Notes under the pieces: model-generated | The model's database searches: none | What the model saw: only the letters and a program-made list of their open reading frames with translations | What the model was told of the DNA's origin: nothing | Shown here: positions 55,677 to 64,000 of the stretch, piece by piece | Layout: each line of letters starts with the position of its first letter | Position numbering within the stretch: the stretch's first letter is position 1 | Assembly: GCF_000974485.1 (NCBI RefSeq) | Contig: NZ_BBOM01000004.1 | Span: 744,001 to 808,000 of the forward strand | Direction of reading: 5' to 3' | DNA: 64,000 nucleotides | From: Streptomyces sp. NBRC 109706 | GTDB taxonomy: Bacteria; Actinomycetota; Actinomycetes; Streptomycetales; Streptomycetaceae | Made by a program: the position numbers and the translations under genes

Positions 55677-56723
55677 ATGCGTGTTGCCGAACGAGGCGTC
55701 GGCGTTGCCGGGCCGGTGCGGCGCGGCTCCTCGTTGAGCCGGGCCGCCTGGCTCGCTGTGGCGCTGGCCGTCCTCGCCGCGCTGGTCGTCGCCAGCACCT
55801 GGGTCGGCGCCCGGGAGACCACACCCCTTGAGGTGCTGCGGGCCCTCTGGTCGGACGACGGTTCGTACACCACCTCCGTCATCCGCGATCTGCGGCTGCC
55901 CCGCACGCTGACCGGGCTGCTGGTCGGCGCCGCGCTGGGCGCCGCCGGCACCCTCACCCAGGCGTTGACCCGCAACCCGCTCGCCGATCCTGGGCTGCTC
56001 GGGGTCAACGCCGGGGCGTCGGCCGCCGTGGTCATCGCCATCGGGGTGTTCGGCGTCAGCGGCTACGGCGGCTATGTGTGGTTCGCGTTCGCCGGCGCGG
56101 CCGTCACCGCCGTGGTCGTCTTCGCGCTCGGGGCCTCGGGGCGCGGCGGACTCACCCCGGTGCGGCTGGTGTTGGCCGGCGCGGCGATCGGCGCCGCGCT
56201 CTCCGGGGTGATCGCCGCCATCACGGTGCTGGACTCGGCCACCTTCGACTATCTGCGGTTCTGGATGGTCGGCTCGCTCGCCGGACGGCGGCCCGAACTG
56301 GTCGCCGAGCTGGCGCCGTTCGTCCTGGTGGGCCTGGTGCTGGCGGTGGCGCTGACCCGTTCGCTGAACGGCATCGCGCTCGGCGACGACACCGCCCGCG
56401 CGCTCGGCGTCCACCTGGGCAGGACCCGGGTTCTGGGCCTGCTGACGGTGACGCTGCTCTGTGGCGCGGCCACCGCGGCAGCGGGCCCGATCGGCTTTGT
56501 CGGCCTGGTCGTCCCGCTGGTGGCCCGGCAGTTGACCGGCCCCGATCTGCGCTGGTCCCTGCCCTATGCGATGGTGCTGGCGCCCTGTCTGCTGCTGGCC
56601 GCCGATATCGCCGGCCGACTGGTGCTGCCGCAGGGCGAGTTGGAGGTCGGCGCGATGACCGCGATCATCGGCGCGCCGATCTTTGTCGCCATGGTGCGTG
56701 GACGACGGGAGATGGCGCTGTGA
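55677..56723 (+). CDS. Fe(3+)-siderophore ABC transporter permease 1 (FecCD family)
   Basis: A 348-residue polytopic protein of the FecCD/BtuC type: AAWLAVALAVLAALVVAST at the start, then RDLRLPRTLTGLLVGAALGA (the RxPR motif), TLTQALTRNPLADPGLLGVN, and the C-terminal GPIGFVGLVVPLVARQLTGP (GxxxFVGLxxPH-like, ATPase contact). About ten helices are expected. It is coupled to the second permease by a GTGA overlap and controlled by the iron box upstream. No ATPase gene is present nearby. Confidence 0.92.
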   Translation: MRVAERGVGVAGPVRRGSSLSRAAWLAVALAVLAALVVASTWVGARETTPLEVLRALWSDDGSYTTSVIRDLRLPRTLTGLLVGAALGAAGTLTQALTRNPLADPGLLGVNAGASAAVVIAIGVFGVSGYGGYVWFAFAGAAVTAVVVFALGASGRGGLTPVRLVLAGAAIGAALSGVIAAITVLDSATFDYLRFWMVGSLAGRRPELVAELAPFVLVGLVLAVALTRSLNGIALGDDTARALGVHLGRTRVLGLLTVTLLCGAATAAAGPIGFVGLVVPLVARQLTGPDLRWSLPYAMVLAPCLLLAADIAGRLVLPQGELEVGAMTAIIGAPIFVAMVRGRREMAL

Positions 56724-57832
56724 ACCGGAGCCGCACCGCCCGGGTGGTGCCGGGTACCGTGCCCGTCCGGTTCTGGTCGGCGCGGGTGACGTTCCTGCTG
56801 CGCCCACGCCTGCTGCTGGTCGCCTTGTGGGCGCTGCTCGGCTGCGGCGTACTGATCGGGGTCAGCCTCTGCGTCGGGGCGTATCCGGTCTCCCTGCCCG
56901 AGGTCGCCGAGGCGCTTTTCCACGGCACCGGGGACCGGCTCGCGGTGCACTTCGTCACCCAGGAACGGCTGCCGCAGGCGCTGGTCGCGGCGCTGGCCGG
57001 GGCGGCGCTCGGGATCAGCGGTGCGATCTTCCAGAGCATGACGCGCAACCCGCTGGCCAGCCCCGATGTGATCGGCTTCAACAGCGGCGCGGCCACCGGG
57101 GCGATTCTGGTCATCGTGGTGGCCGGCGGCAGCGCCCAGGGGATCGCGATCGGCGCGGTCGGTGGCGGACTCGGCGCGGCCGCCGTGGTGTTGGCGCTGG
57201 CGCGCAGGGGCGGCTTCCAGGGGTCCCGGCTGGTGCTGATCGGCATCGGCGTGACCGCCGTGCTCGGCTCGGTCAACTCCTATCTGCTGACCCGCTCGGA
57301 GCTGAACACCGCGCAGAACGCGCATATCTGGCTGATCGGGAGCCTGCACGGCCGTTCCTGGGCGGAGTTCGGCACGCTGGCGCTCACCCTGCTGGCGCTG
57401 CTGCCGGTGGTCGCCACGCTGGGCCGGCGGCTGCGTTCGCTGGAGTTGGGGGACGATCTCGCCGGCGGGCTCGGACTGCCGGTGGCCCGCACCCGGTTGG
57501 CGTTGACGGCGCTCGGCGTGGCGCTGTGCGCGGTCGCGGTGGCCAGCGCGGGGCCGATCCCGTTTATCGCGCTGGCCGCGCCTCAGATCGCCGCCCGGCT
57601 GGCCAGGGGCACCGGGGTGAGCCTGGCCGCCGCCGGGCTGGTCGGGGCGACCCTGCTCACCGGGGCGCATCTGGTGGCCAACCAGCTGTTCGCCGTGCTG
57701 GCCTGGTGCGGCGAACGCGTCAGCTGGCTGACCGTGGTCGACCCGGCGCAGCGGCATGTGCAGCTGCCCGTGGGGGTGTTGACGGCGCTGCTCGGCGGCC
57801 TCTACCTGGCCTGGCTGCTGCGCCGCCGGTGA
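56720..57832 (+). CDS. Fe(3+)-siderophore ABC transporter permease 2 (FecCD family)
   Basis: The GTG at 56720 overlaps the previous stop and gives 370 residues. A basic N-terminal segment precedes the first helix (LLLVALWALLGCGVLIGVSL). Family signatures: ERLPQALVAALAGAALGISG, FQSMTRNPLASPDVIGFNSG, and the late AGPIPFIALAAPQIAARLAR. It forms the heterodimer partner of permease 1. The ATPase must be supplied from another locus, or the system shares one. Confidence 0.92.
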   Translation: MNRSRTARVVPGTVPVRFWSARVTFLLRPRLLLVALWALLGCGVLIGVSLCVGAYPVSLPEVAEALFHGTGDRLAVHFVTQERLPQALVAALAGAALGISGAIFQSMTRNPLASPDVIGFNSGAATGAILVIVVAGGSAQGIAIGAVGGGLGAAAVVLALARRGGFQGSRLVLIGIGVTAVLGSVNSYLLTRSELNTAQNAHIWLIGSLHGRSWAEFGTLALTLLALLPVVATLGRRLRSLELGDDLAGGLGLPVARTRLALTALGVALCAVAVASAGPIPFIALAAPQIAARLARGTGVSLAAAGLVGATLLTGAHLVANQLFAVLAWCGERVSWLTVVDPAQRHVQLPVGVLTALLGGLYLAWLLRRR

Positions 57833-57838
57833 CGCGCC

Positions 57839-57883
57839 GGCCCGTTCGGAGCGGGCCTGTTCGGAGCCGGCCCGTTCAGAGCT
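57839..57883. repeat. Three 15-nt tandem repeats at a convergent junction
   Basis: GGCCCGTTCGGAGCG, GGCCTGTTCGGAGCC and GGCCCGTTCAGAGCT follow each other without a gap. The first copy also gives a GGCCCG/CGGGCC hairpin, so the block may act as a terminator between the permease and binding-protein genes. The last copy reaches into the binding-protein stop region. Confidence 0.6.
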
Positions 57884-58865
57884 GGGCGAGGATGGCCTCG
57901 ATCTCGTCGACCGCGCCGTTGGCGTAGCGGTAGGAGCGGACCCCGTAGTGGTGGACGGGGAAGGCGCGGCCGGCGGCGACCGGGGTGAGGCCCTGCCAGA
58001 CGCGGTTCTCCATCAGCTCGGCGGTGGGCGCGGCCAACTCGCCGTCGAAGAGCTGCGAGTAGATCAGCACCGTGCAGTCCTCCAGGACGTCCAGATCCTC
58101 GTAGGACATCTCCACGAAGCCCGCCTCGTCGTCCGGGATGCCGGCGCCGATGGTCAGGCCCAGGTCCCGCATCACGGAGAGCAGCGGGGAGCCGAGGAAG
58201 AACGTGCCGTTGGGGCCGCCGCTGAGCGGGGCCCAGGTGGAGGCGGCTATCTGCTCGGCATAGGTCTCGCGGACCTCGGCGAGGCGGCTGAGATAGGCGT
58301 CCCTGACCTCGGTCAGCCGCTCCGAGCGGTTGACCGCGTCGGCGACCCGCTCCGCCTGCTGGTGCCAGAGGCTGTCGCTGTCATGCCAGTTGAAGTGGAC
58401 CACGGGTGCGATCGGCGTCAGCTCCTCGACCTTGGCCGGGTAGAACTGGTCGAGGATCAGGTCGGGTTCGACGGCGGCCACCGCCTGGGCGTTGGGCTCG
58501 CCCGGCACGCCGATGGTGGTGACGTCGCGGATCGCCTCGTGGATGTCCGCGGGCAGGGTGGCCGGGGCGGCGGTGCCCTCCGGGATGCCGACCGGTACCA
58601 GGCCGACGTCGAAGAGCATCCAGACGCTGTAGTTGTCGGTGACCACCACGCGCTCGGGCTGCGTGGGCACCGTGATGCGGCCGTTGTCCGCGTCCACGGT
58701 CCGCTCGGCGCCGGTGGCGGCGTCGTCGGCCGACGGGGTCGGTTCGTCGGCGTTGTTGCCGCCGCGCACGCCGCAGGCGGCGAGGCTCAACACCCCGCCG
58801 AGGCCGGCGGCCCCGCCGATCAGACGTCTCCGGTCAAGGGTCAACAGGGTGTTGGCGCTGGTCAC
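57876..58865 (-). CDS. Iron-siderophore substrate-binding lipoprotein (FhuD/FepB-like)
   Basis: A 329-residue class III binding protein. The signal carries RRRLIGGAAGLGGVLSLAAC, a twin-arginine-like n-region and a lipobox, so export by Tat is possible. The mature part shows the TroA-like two-lobe fold (TQPERVVVTDNYSVWMLFDV, PNAQAVAAVEPDLILDQFY, later YEDLDVLEDCTVLIYSQLFD). It faces the two permease genes convergently and is preceded by two perfect iron boxes, so the three genes form one iron-repressed uptake system for a hydroxamate- or catechol-type siderophore; the ligand is not determined. Confidence 0.9.
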   Translation of the reverse strand: MTSANTLLTLDRRRLIGGAAGLGGVLSLAACGVRGGNNADEPTPSADDAATGAERTVDADNGRITVPTQPERVVVTDNYSVWMLFDVGLVPVGIPEGTAAPATLPADIHEAIRDVTTIGVPGEPNAQAVAAVEPDLILDQFYPAKVEELTPIAPVVHFNWHDSDSLWHQQAERVADAVNRSERLTEVRDAYLSRLAEVRETYAEQIAASTWAPLSGGPNGTFFLGSPLLSVMRDLGLTIGAGIPDDEAGFVEMSYEDLDVLEDCTVLIYSQLFDGELAAPTAELMENRVWQGLTPVAAGRAFPVHHYGVRSYRYANGAVDEIEAILAQL

Positions 58866-58924
58866 TTGAGCCCCCAGGCAGCAGTTCGGGCATCGGGCGG
58901 CTGACCGCAGCCCCCGACGATATG

Positions 58925-58964
58925 AGGTAAGGCTTACCTAAGCTAGGTAAGGCTTACCTAAGCT
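58925..58964. promoter_or_regulatory. Two tandem iron boxes (DmdR/IdeR operators)
   Basis: AGGTAAGGCTTACCTAAGCT is repeated twice head to tail (58925-58944 and 58945-58964). Each contains the palindrome AGGTAAG-G-CTTACCT. The block lies 60 bp upstream of the binding-protein start and about 120 bp upstream of the divergent dialkylglycine decarboxylase, so it may govern both. Confidence 0.9.
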
Positions 58965-58983
58965 ACCAGGGGTGCCGGGGTGA

Positions 58984-60393
<1,410 letters not shown>

Positions 60394-60441
60394 GCCCCCC
60401 ACCGACCCGTCTCAGCGGCGACCGAGACCGCGCAGCTCCGA

Positions 60442-61221
60442 TCAGACGACCGGGGGCAGCAGGGCGGAGTCGGTTGAGGCGGGTAGGTGGGCGATTCGCA
60501 CGGGGGTGCCGGGTTCGAGGGTCGCCAGTTCCTCCGGGAGCCGCCGTCGGGTGTCGGTCGACGTCAGCCCGGCGTGCCGGACGGTGACCGTGGTCGGCCA
60601 CCAGTCGCCGTCCGGGGGGCCGCTGACCGTCACCGACTCGACCACCGCGTCGAGGAGCGCGGCCCGTCCCCAGGGGCGTCGGTCGCGGAGCCCGAGCAGT
60701 TCGACGGCGTGCTGGCGTCCCTCGATATGGACCAGATGTCGCATCCCCGGATGACGACGGAAGCCGAACAGCATGCCGGGACGGAAGGGGCAGCCGCTCT
60801 CGGCGTCGAACTCCCGGTAGCCATGGACCAGTTGCCCGGTCGTCGAGCCGATGGGGCGGCCGATCAGCCGGGCCGTGTGGGTGCGGTGCGCGGCGAACGA
60901 CCAGGTGGTGATCTCCACCCCGACGACGACCGCCGCCTCCAACGGCGTGCCGGGCCTGGGCCGCTCCGGTTCGTGCGGGCTGCCCAGATTGAGGCAGCCC
61001 ACCAGGGTCAGCGCCGACAGCAGACCGGCCAGGGTCCACGGCCAGGGCCAGTCGGAGACCAGCAGCAGCCCCACCCCGACGCCCGTGGTCAGCGCCGCCA
61101 ACGGGACGCTGACCAGCAACCGCGCCCGCAGGTGCCGACGTTGCCGCTTTTGGTGGGCCAACATCAACGCGTCGGGCGGGCCGGTATCGCGCTCCGCCCC
61201 GTGGTCGGCGGGCTCGTTCAC
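60442..61221 (-). CDS. Membrane protein of unknown function, partner 2
   Basis: A 259-residue protein from a GTG at 61221, 1 bp after the stop of the partner gene. A charged start precedes two hydrophobic helices (about 35-80, LLVSVPLAALTTGVGVGLLL, WTLAGLLSALTLVGCLNL). The 175-residue C-terminal soluble domain contains LVHGYREFDAESGCPFRPGM and DGDWWPTTVTVRHAGLTSTD. The family is not recognised. The order and near-overlap with the next gene suggest they form a complex at the membrane. Confidence 0.65.
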   Translation of the reverse strand: MNEPADHGAERDTGPPDALMLAHQKRQRRHLRARLLVSVPLAALTTGVGVGLLLVSDWPWPWTLAGLLSALTLVGCLNLGSPHEPERPRPGTPLEAAVVVGVEITTWSFAAHRTHTARLIGRPIGSTTGQLVHGYREFDAESGCPFRPGMLFGFRRHPGMRHLVHIEGRQHAVELLGLRDRRPWGRAALLDAVVESVTVSGPPDGDWWPTTVTVRHAGLTSTDTRRRLPEELATLEPGTPVRIAHLPASTDSALLPPVV

Positions 61222-61222
61222 G

Positions 61223-62005
61223 TCAGTACCACGTGGGCCACAGCAGCCACCCTCCTCGCGTCGAACGGGTCACCGGCACCCGGCCCGTGTGCCGGGCGGT
61301 CGCGATCTCGTCGGGCCGCAGAAACCCGCGGACCAGGGACGGTCGGCCGTCGACGTCGACGGCCAGCTCGACCTCCACCTGACCGGCCCGCACCGCGCCG
61401 GTCGGGCGGATCGTGGCGACGGTCGCCGACTCCGGTGCGTCCCCAAGCCGTTGGCACAGCTCCCGGTGGCCGTCCTCGTCGACCAGGCCCAGGCCGGCCC
61501 GGTGGTCGAGCAGCACCCGGCCGATCTGGGGTCCGGTCAACTCCCAGGCCGTCTCCCAGCTGTCGCCCCCGCCCGACGCCCGGCTCTCCGGCAGCCGGCG
61601 GACCGGGAGAAAGGTACCCGCCCCGACATCGAGCACATCCGCCACATCGGCCTCCAGCACCGTGCTGCCGCCGTCGGCCAGCCGTAGCCGCAGCCGCGCC
61701 AGCACCGTTCCCTCGTCGTCGCTGGACGTGCCGTCGAGCACCGCGACGACCTCAGCGACCCGCACCACGCCACGAGCCCTGCCGTCGGGCGTCGGCCCGT
61801 CGCCCAGCCGGTCCCGCAGCGGCTCAGGGCCCCGCCGCCAGGAGTCCAGGCGCCGGTCGAAGTAGCGGGCCGGATCGTGCGGCCTGGGCGGGACCTTCAG
61901 CTCGCTCCACCTGGTGGCGGCCTCGCCCCACACCAGCAGGCCGCACACCAGGGCCGTCAGGGTGAGGTACCCGGCGGGGAGGAGAACGTCGAAGCTCGCG
62001 GCCAT
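61223..62005 (-). CDS. Membrane-anchored protein of unknown function, partner 1
   Basis: A 260-residue protein with one N-terminal helix (PAGYLTLTALVCGLLVWG) followed by a large soluble domain. The last 50 residues (VEVELAVDVDGRPSLVRGFL; TRSTRGGWLLWPTW) are beta-rich and the style resembles its downstream partner (GTPVRIAHL versus HTGRVPVTRS), so the two could be distant paralogues. No catalytic motif is seen. It is first of a two-gene minus-strand operon. Confidence 0.65.
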   Translation of the reverse strand: MAASFDVLLPAGYLTLTALVCGLLVWGEAATRWSELKVPPRPHDPARYFDRRLDSWRRGPEPLRDRLGDGPTPDGRARGVVRVAEVVAVLDGTSSDDEGTVLARLRLRLADGGSTVLEADVADVLDVGAGTFLPVRRLPESRASGGGDSWETAWELTGPQIGRVLLDHRAGLGLVDEDGHRELCQRLGDAPESATVATIRPTGAVRAGQVEVELAVDVDGRPSLVRGFLRPDEIATARHTGRVPVTRSTRGGWLLWPTWY

Positions 62006-62130
62006 GCCGGCAGGATCACCGGCGGCCCGGCGCTACCGATCACAGGAAAAAGGCCGGAACAGGAGCCGAGGATCCGGCCAACTAAGGCCAACTACGGGAA
62101 TAAAACAGGTGAGTTGAGTGTTGGCCCGGC

Positions 62131-63207
62131 GTGACTCACCAAACTGGAGACCCCATCAGGGGCACCGCACAGGGCAGTGCCCCCGTACCGTTGTCCATCC
62201 TCGACCTGGCCGCCGTGGGGGACGGGTTCACCACGCGCGACACGCTGCGCGCGTCCACGCGGCTGGCGACGTTAGCCGAGGCGCGCGGTTTCCACCGCTA
62301 CTGGGTTGCCGAACACCACTCCATACCGGGCATCTCCAGCAGCAGCCCGGCCGTGATCCTGGGCCATCTCGCCGCCCACACCGAACGCATCCGCCTCGGC
62401 TCCGGCGGGGTGATGCTGCCCAACCACCCGCCGCTGGTGGTCGCCGAGCAGTTCGGCACCCTGGAGGCCTACGCCCCCGGCCGGGTCGACCTCGGCCTCG
62501 GCCGCGCCGCCGGCACCGGCCCCGGCGCGGCGGCGGCGCTGCGCCGCCCGGGCAACGGCGGCGACTTCGCCGCCGAGGTGCTGGAGCTGATCGCCTTCCT
62601 CGACGACGACTTCCCCGAGGGACACCCCTACCGGGATGTGCACGCGGTGCCGGGACCGGTCCAGGGCCCGGGGGAGCGGCCCCAGGTGTGGCTGCTCGGC
62701 TCCTCGCCCAACTCGGCTGTGCTGGCCGGCCGGTTGGGGCTGCCGTTCGCCTTCGCGCACCATTTCGCCGCGCACAACACGCTGCCCGCCATCGACGCCT
62801 ACCGGGCCAGCTTCCGGCCGTCCCCCACCCTCGCCGAGCCCTATGTGGTGCTCGGCGTCTTCGCGTTCGCCGCCGACGACCCCGCCGAGGCGCGGCGCCA
62901 GGCGCTCAGCGGGGCGCTGGTGACCATCCGGTTGCGCGGCGGCCGGCCGACCCTGGTCCCCTCGGGCGAGGCGGCCGAGAAGCACACCTTCACCGACGAG
63001 GACCGGGCGCTGCTCGGCGGCTGGCTCGACAACGCCCTGTACGGGACGGGCGACGAGGTGCGGGCCGGGCTCGACGCGCTGCACAAGCGGACCGGCGCCG
63101 ACGAGCTGATGATCGCGATGAACTCACACGAGCCCGATCTGCGGGTGCGCTCCTATGAGTTGATAGCCGACGCCTACGCGCTGCCGACGCGGACGTCCGG
63201 GTCCTGA
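62131..63207 (+). CDS. LLM-class flavin-dependent oxidoreductase (luciferase-like monooxygenase)
   Basis: A 358-residue enzyme from a GTG at 62131. The luciferase-like fold shows LSILDLAAVGDGFTTRDTLR, then ARGFHRYWVAEHHSIPGISS, GSGGVMLPNHPPLVVAEQFG and LLGSSPNSAVLAGRLGLPFA, typical of the MsnO8-type LLM group, which uses FMN. Codon 48 is TTA (62272), so translation may need the bldA tRNA. The substrate is unknown. A hairpin follows, shared with tyrA. Confidence 0.88.
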   Translation: MTHQTGDPIRGTAQGSAPVPLSILDLAAVGDGFTTRDTLRASTRLATLAEARGFHRYWVAEHHSIPGISSSSPAVILGHLAAHTERIRLGSGGVMLPNHPPLVVAEQFGTLEAYAPGRVDLGLGRAAGTGPGAAAALRRPGNGGDFAAEVLELIAFLDDDFPEGHPYRDVHAVPGPVQGPGERPQVWLLGSSPNSAVLAGRLGLPFAFAHHFAAHNTLPAIDAYRASFRPSPTLAEPYVVLGVFAFAADDPAEARRQALSGALVTIRLRGGRPTLVPSGEAAEKHTFTDEDRALLGGWLDNALYGTGDEVRAGLDALHKRTGADELMIAMNSHEPDLRVRSYELIADAYALPTRTSGS

Positions 63208-63218
63208 CCGCACGGCCA

Positions 63219-63246
63219 GGGGCCCGGCCGGCGACGGGCGGGCCCC
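63219..63246. terminator. Bidirectional hairpin between the LLM and tyrA genes
   Basis: GGGGCCCG and CGGGCCCC form a perfect 8-bp stem, extendable by imperfect inner pairs, around a 12-nt centre between two convergent genes. Confidence 0.6.
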
Positions 63247-63249
63247 GGC

Positions 63250-64000
63250 TCAACGGGGCGGCGCCCCGCTGGGCTGTGGCTGTTCGGCGCTCGACGGCGG
63301 GCGGTACCGCACCGGCCAGCCGCTGGCCGCGAGATGCTTTCTCAGCGTCTCGGCCGCCACCGGCTCCGCCACGATGAGCGCGGCCAACGCGGCCGGACCG
63401 TCCCCGCCGTGCAGCCGCACCTTCTCGGGACCCACCCCGAACTCGGTGATGTCCAGCAGCAACCGGCCCAGCGCGCCCGGCTGTTCGCCCACCGACACCT
63501 CAAGCGTGGTCGGCACCGCCCAGTCGTCACGGTCGGTCCCGTGCACCGCCGCCCAGCCCTCGCGCCCCCGCGACAGCAGCTCCGTCACCGGGGCCATCGC
63601 CCCGGCGGCGTGCGGATCGCCGAGCGCCACCTCGCGCAGCGCCCGCACCAGGGTCTCCAGATCCTTCGACAGCTCCTCCAGGATCTCGGCCACGGCGCGC
63701 GCGTTCGACCGCAGGATGTCGGTCCACAGCGTCGGCGCGCCCCCGGCGATCCTGGTGACGTCCCGCAGGCCCTGACCGACCAGCTGCCGCACCTCGGGCG
63801 GCGCGGCCCGCAGCCGGCTGGCCATCAACGCGGCCAGCAAGTGCGGGGTATGGGAGACCACGGCGACGGCCCGGTCGTGGTCGTCGGGCTCCATCACCAC
63901 CGGCACCGCCCCGCACAGCGCCACGGCGGCCAGCGCACGGTTGAGGGTGTCGGCCGAGGTGTGCGCGTCCGGCGTCAGCACCCAGGGGCGGCCCTCGAAC
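63250..64000 (-). CDS. tyrA: Prephenate dehydrogenase, C-terminal part (5' end beyond window)
   Basis: About 250 codons are visible; the N-terminal nucleotide-binding domain lies outside the right edge. The visible part starts FEGRPWVLTPDAHTSADTLN and contains VVMEPDDHDRAVAVVSHTPH, a signature of the prephenate dehydrogenase C-terminal helical domain. From about 175 residues in, an ACT-like domain follows (TTLEVSVGEQPGALGRLLLD). The enzyme oxidatively decarboxylates prephenate to 4-hydroxyphenylpyruvate for tyrosine synthesis, and the ACT domain usually gives feedback control. Confidence 0.85.
   Translation of the reverse strand, partial: FEGRPWVLTPDAHTSADTLNRALAAVALCGAVPVVMEPDDHDRAVAVVSHTPHLLAALMASRLRAAPPEVRQLVGQGLRDVTRIAGGAPTLWTDILRSNARAVAEILEELSKDLETLVRALREVALGDPHAAGAMAPVTELLSRGREGWAAVHGTDRDDWAVPTTLEVSVGEQPGALGRLLLDITEFGVGPEKVRLHGGDGPAALAALIVAEPVAAETLRKHLAASGWPVRYRPPSSAEQPQPSGAPPR

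Overview
The window is GC-rich (above 70 percent) actinobacterial chromosome, most likely Streptomyces or a close relative. The evidence is strong third-position G/C bias, frequent GTG/TTG starts with ATGA/GTGA overlaps, rare TTA codons, Scr1-type/DUF397/DUF6879 regulator families, NB-ARC-TPR proteins, WXG100 proteins, and secreted polysaccharide-degrading enzymes with CBM2. It reads as chromosome-arm accessory DNA with metabolic islands. No rRNA, tRNA, CRISPR array, transposase or prophage gene was seen.

Layout: 1-6.1 kb holds a conserved DUF4178-DUF2617-DUF4247-DUF350 operon cut by the window edge, an ArsR-type regulator, small hypotheticals and an SDR. 6.1-14.1 kb is a xylan/xylobiose island: a LacI regulator, a three-component sugar ABC transporter, a GH3 beta-xylosidase/glucosidase and a divergent secreted GH10 xylanase, with readable promoters and candidate operators. 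14.1-20.7 kb holds a DUF6879/NB-ARC-TPR module, a formyltransferase, and a decayed patch (broken Scr1-family regulator, Nudix-like fragments, intact DUF397, methyltransferase tail). 20.9-24.3 kb is a tightly coupled WXG100-type operon containing a recent tandem gene duplication. 24.4-29.3 kb has an SDR, a hexapeptide-repeat protein lacking a canonical start, a second NB-ARC-TPR gene whose 5' end is lost, and a mosaic of DUF6879 and TPR remnants. 29.3-37.9 kb has OsmC, a Dpp/Opp-type transporter operon with DUF1684 preceded by an apparently leaderless Cys-containing leader peptide, and a TetR/DUF385 divergent pair with twin operators.

38-45.7 kb is the most interesting part. A 1,062-residue RHS protein without a C-terminal toxin is divergent from a Ser/Thr kinase - EACC1 - caspase-TPR operon, a candidate kinase-linked member of the EACC1/caspase conflict systems. 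An RDD membrane protein follows.

45.8-64 kb: an SDR, a kdgD/IclR sugar-acid pair, a 1.07 kb low-complexity GC-rich stretch with an exact 54-bp repeat, an SGNH hydrolase, an HSL esterase, a PucR regulator, a CE1-CBM2 esterase, and an iron-siderophore uptake set with three DmdR/IdeR-type iron boxes but no ATPase. Divergent from the siderophore-binding protein, across two of those boxes, is a 2,2-dialkylglycine decarboxylase. Then come two membrane proteins, an LLM flavin oxidoreductase and the edge-truncated tyrA.
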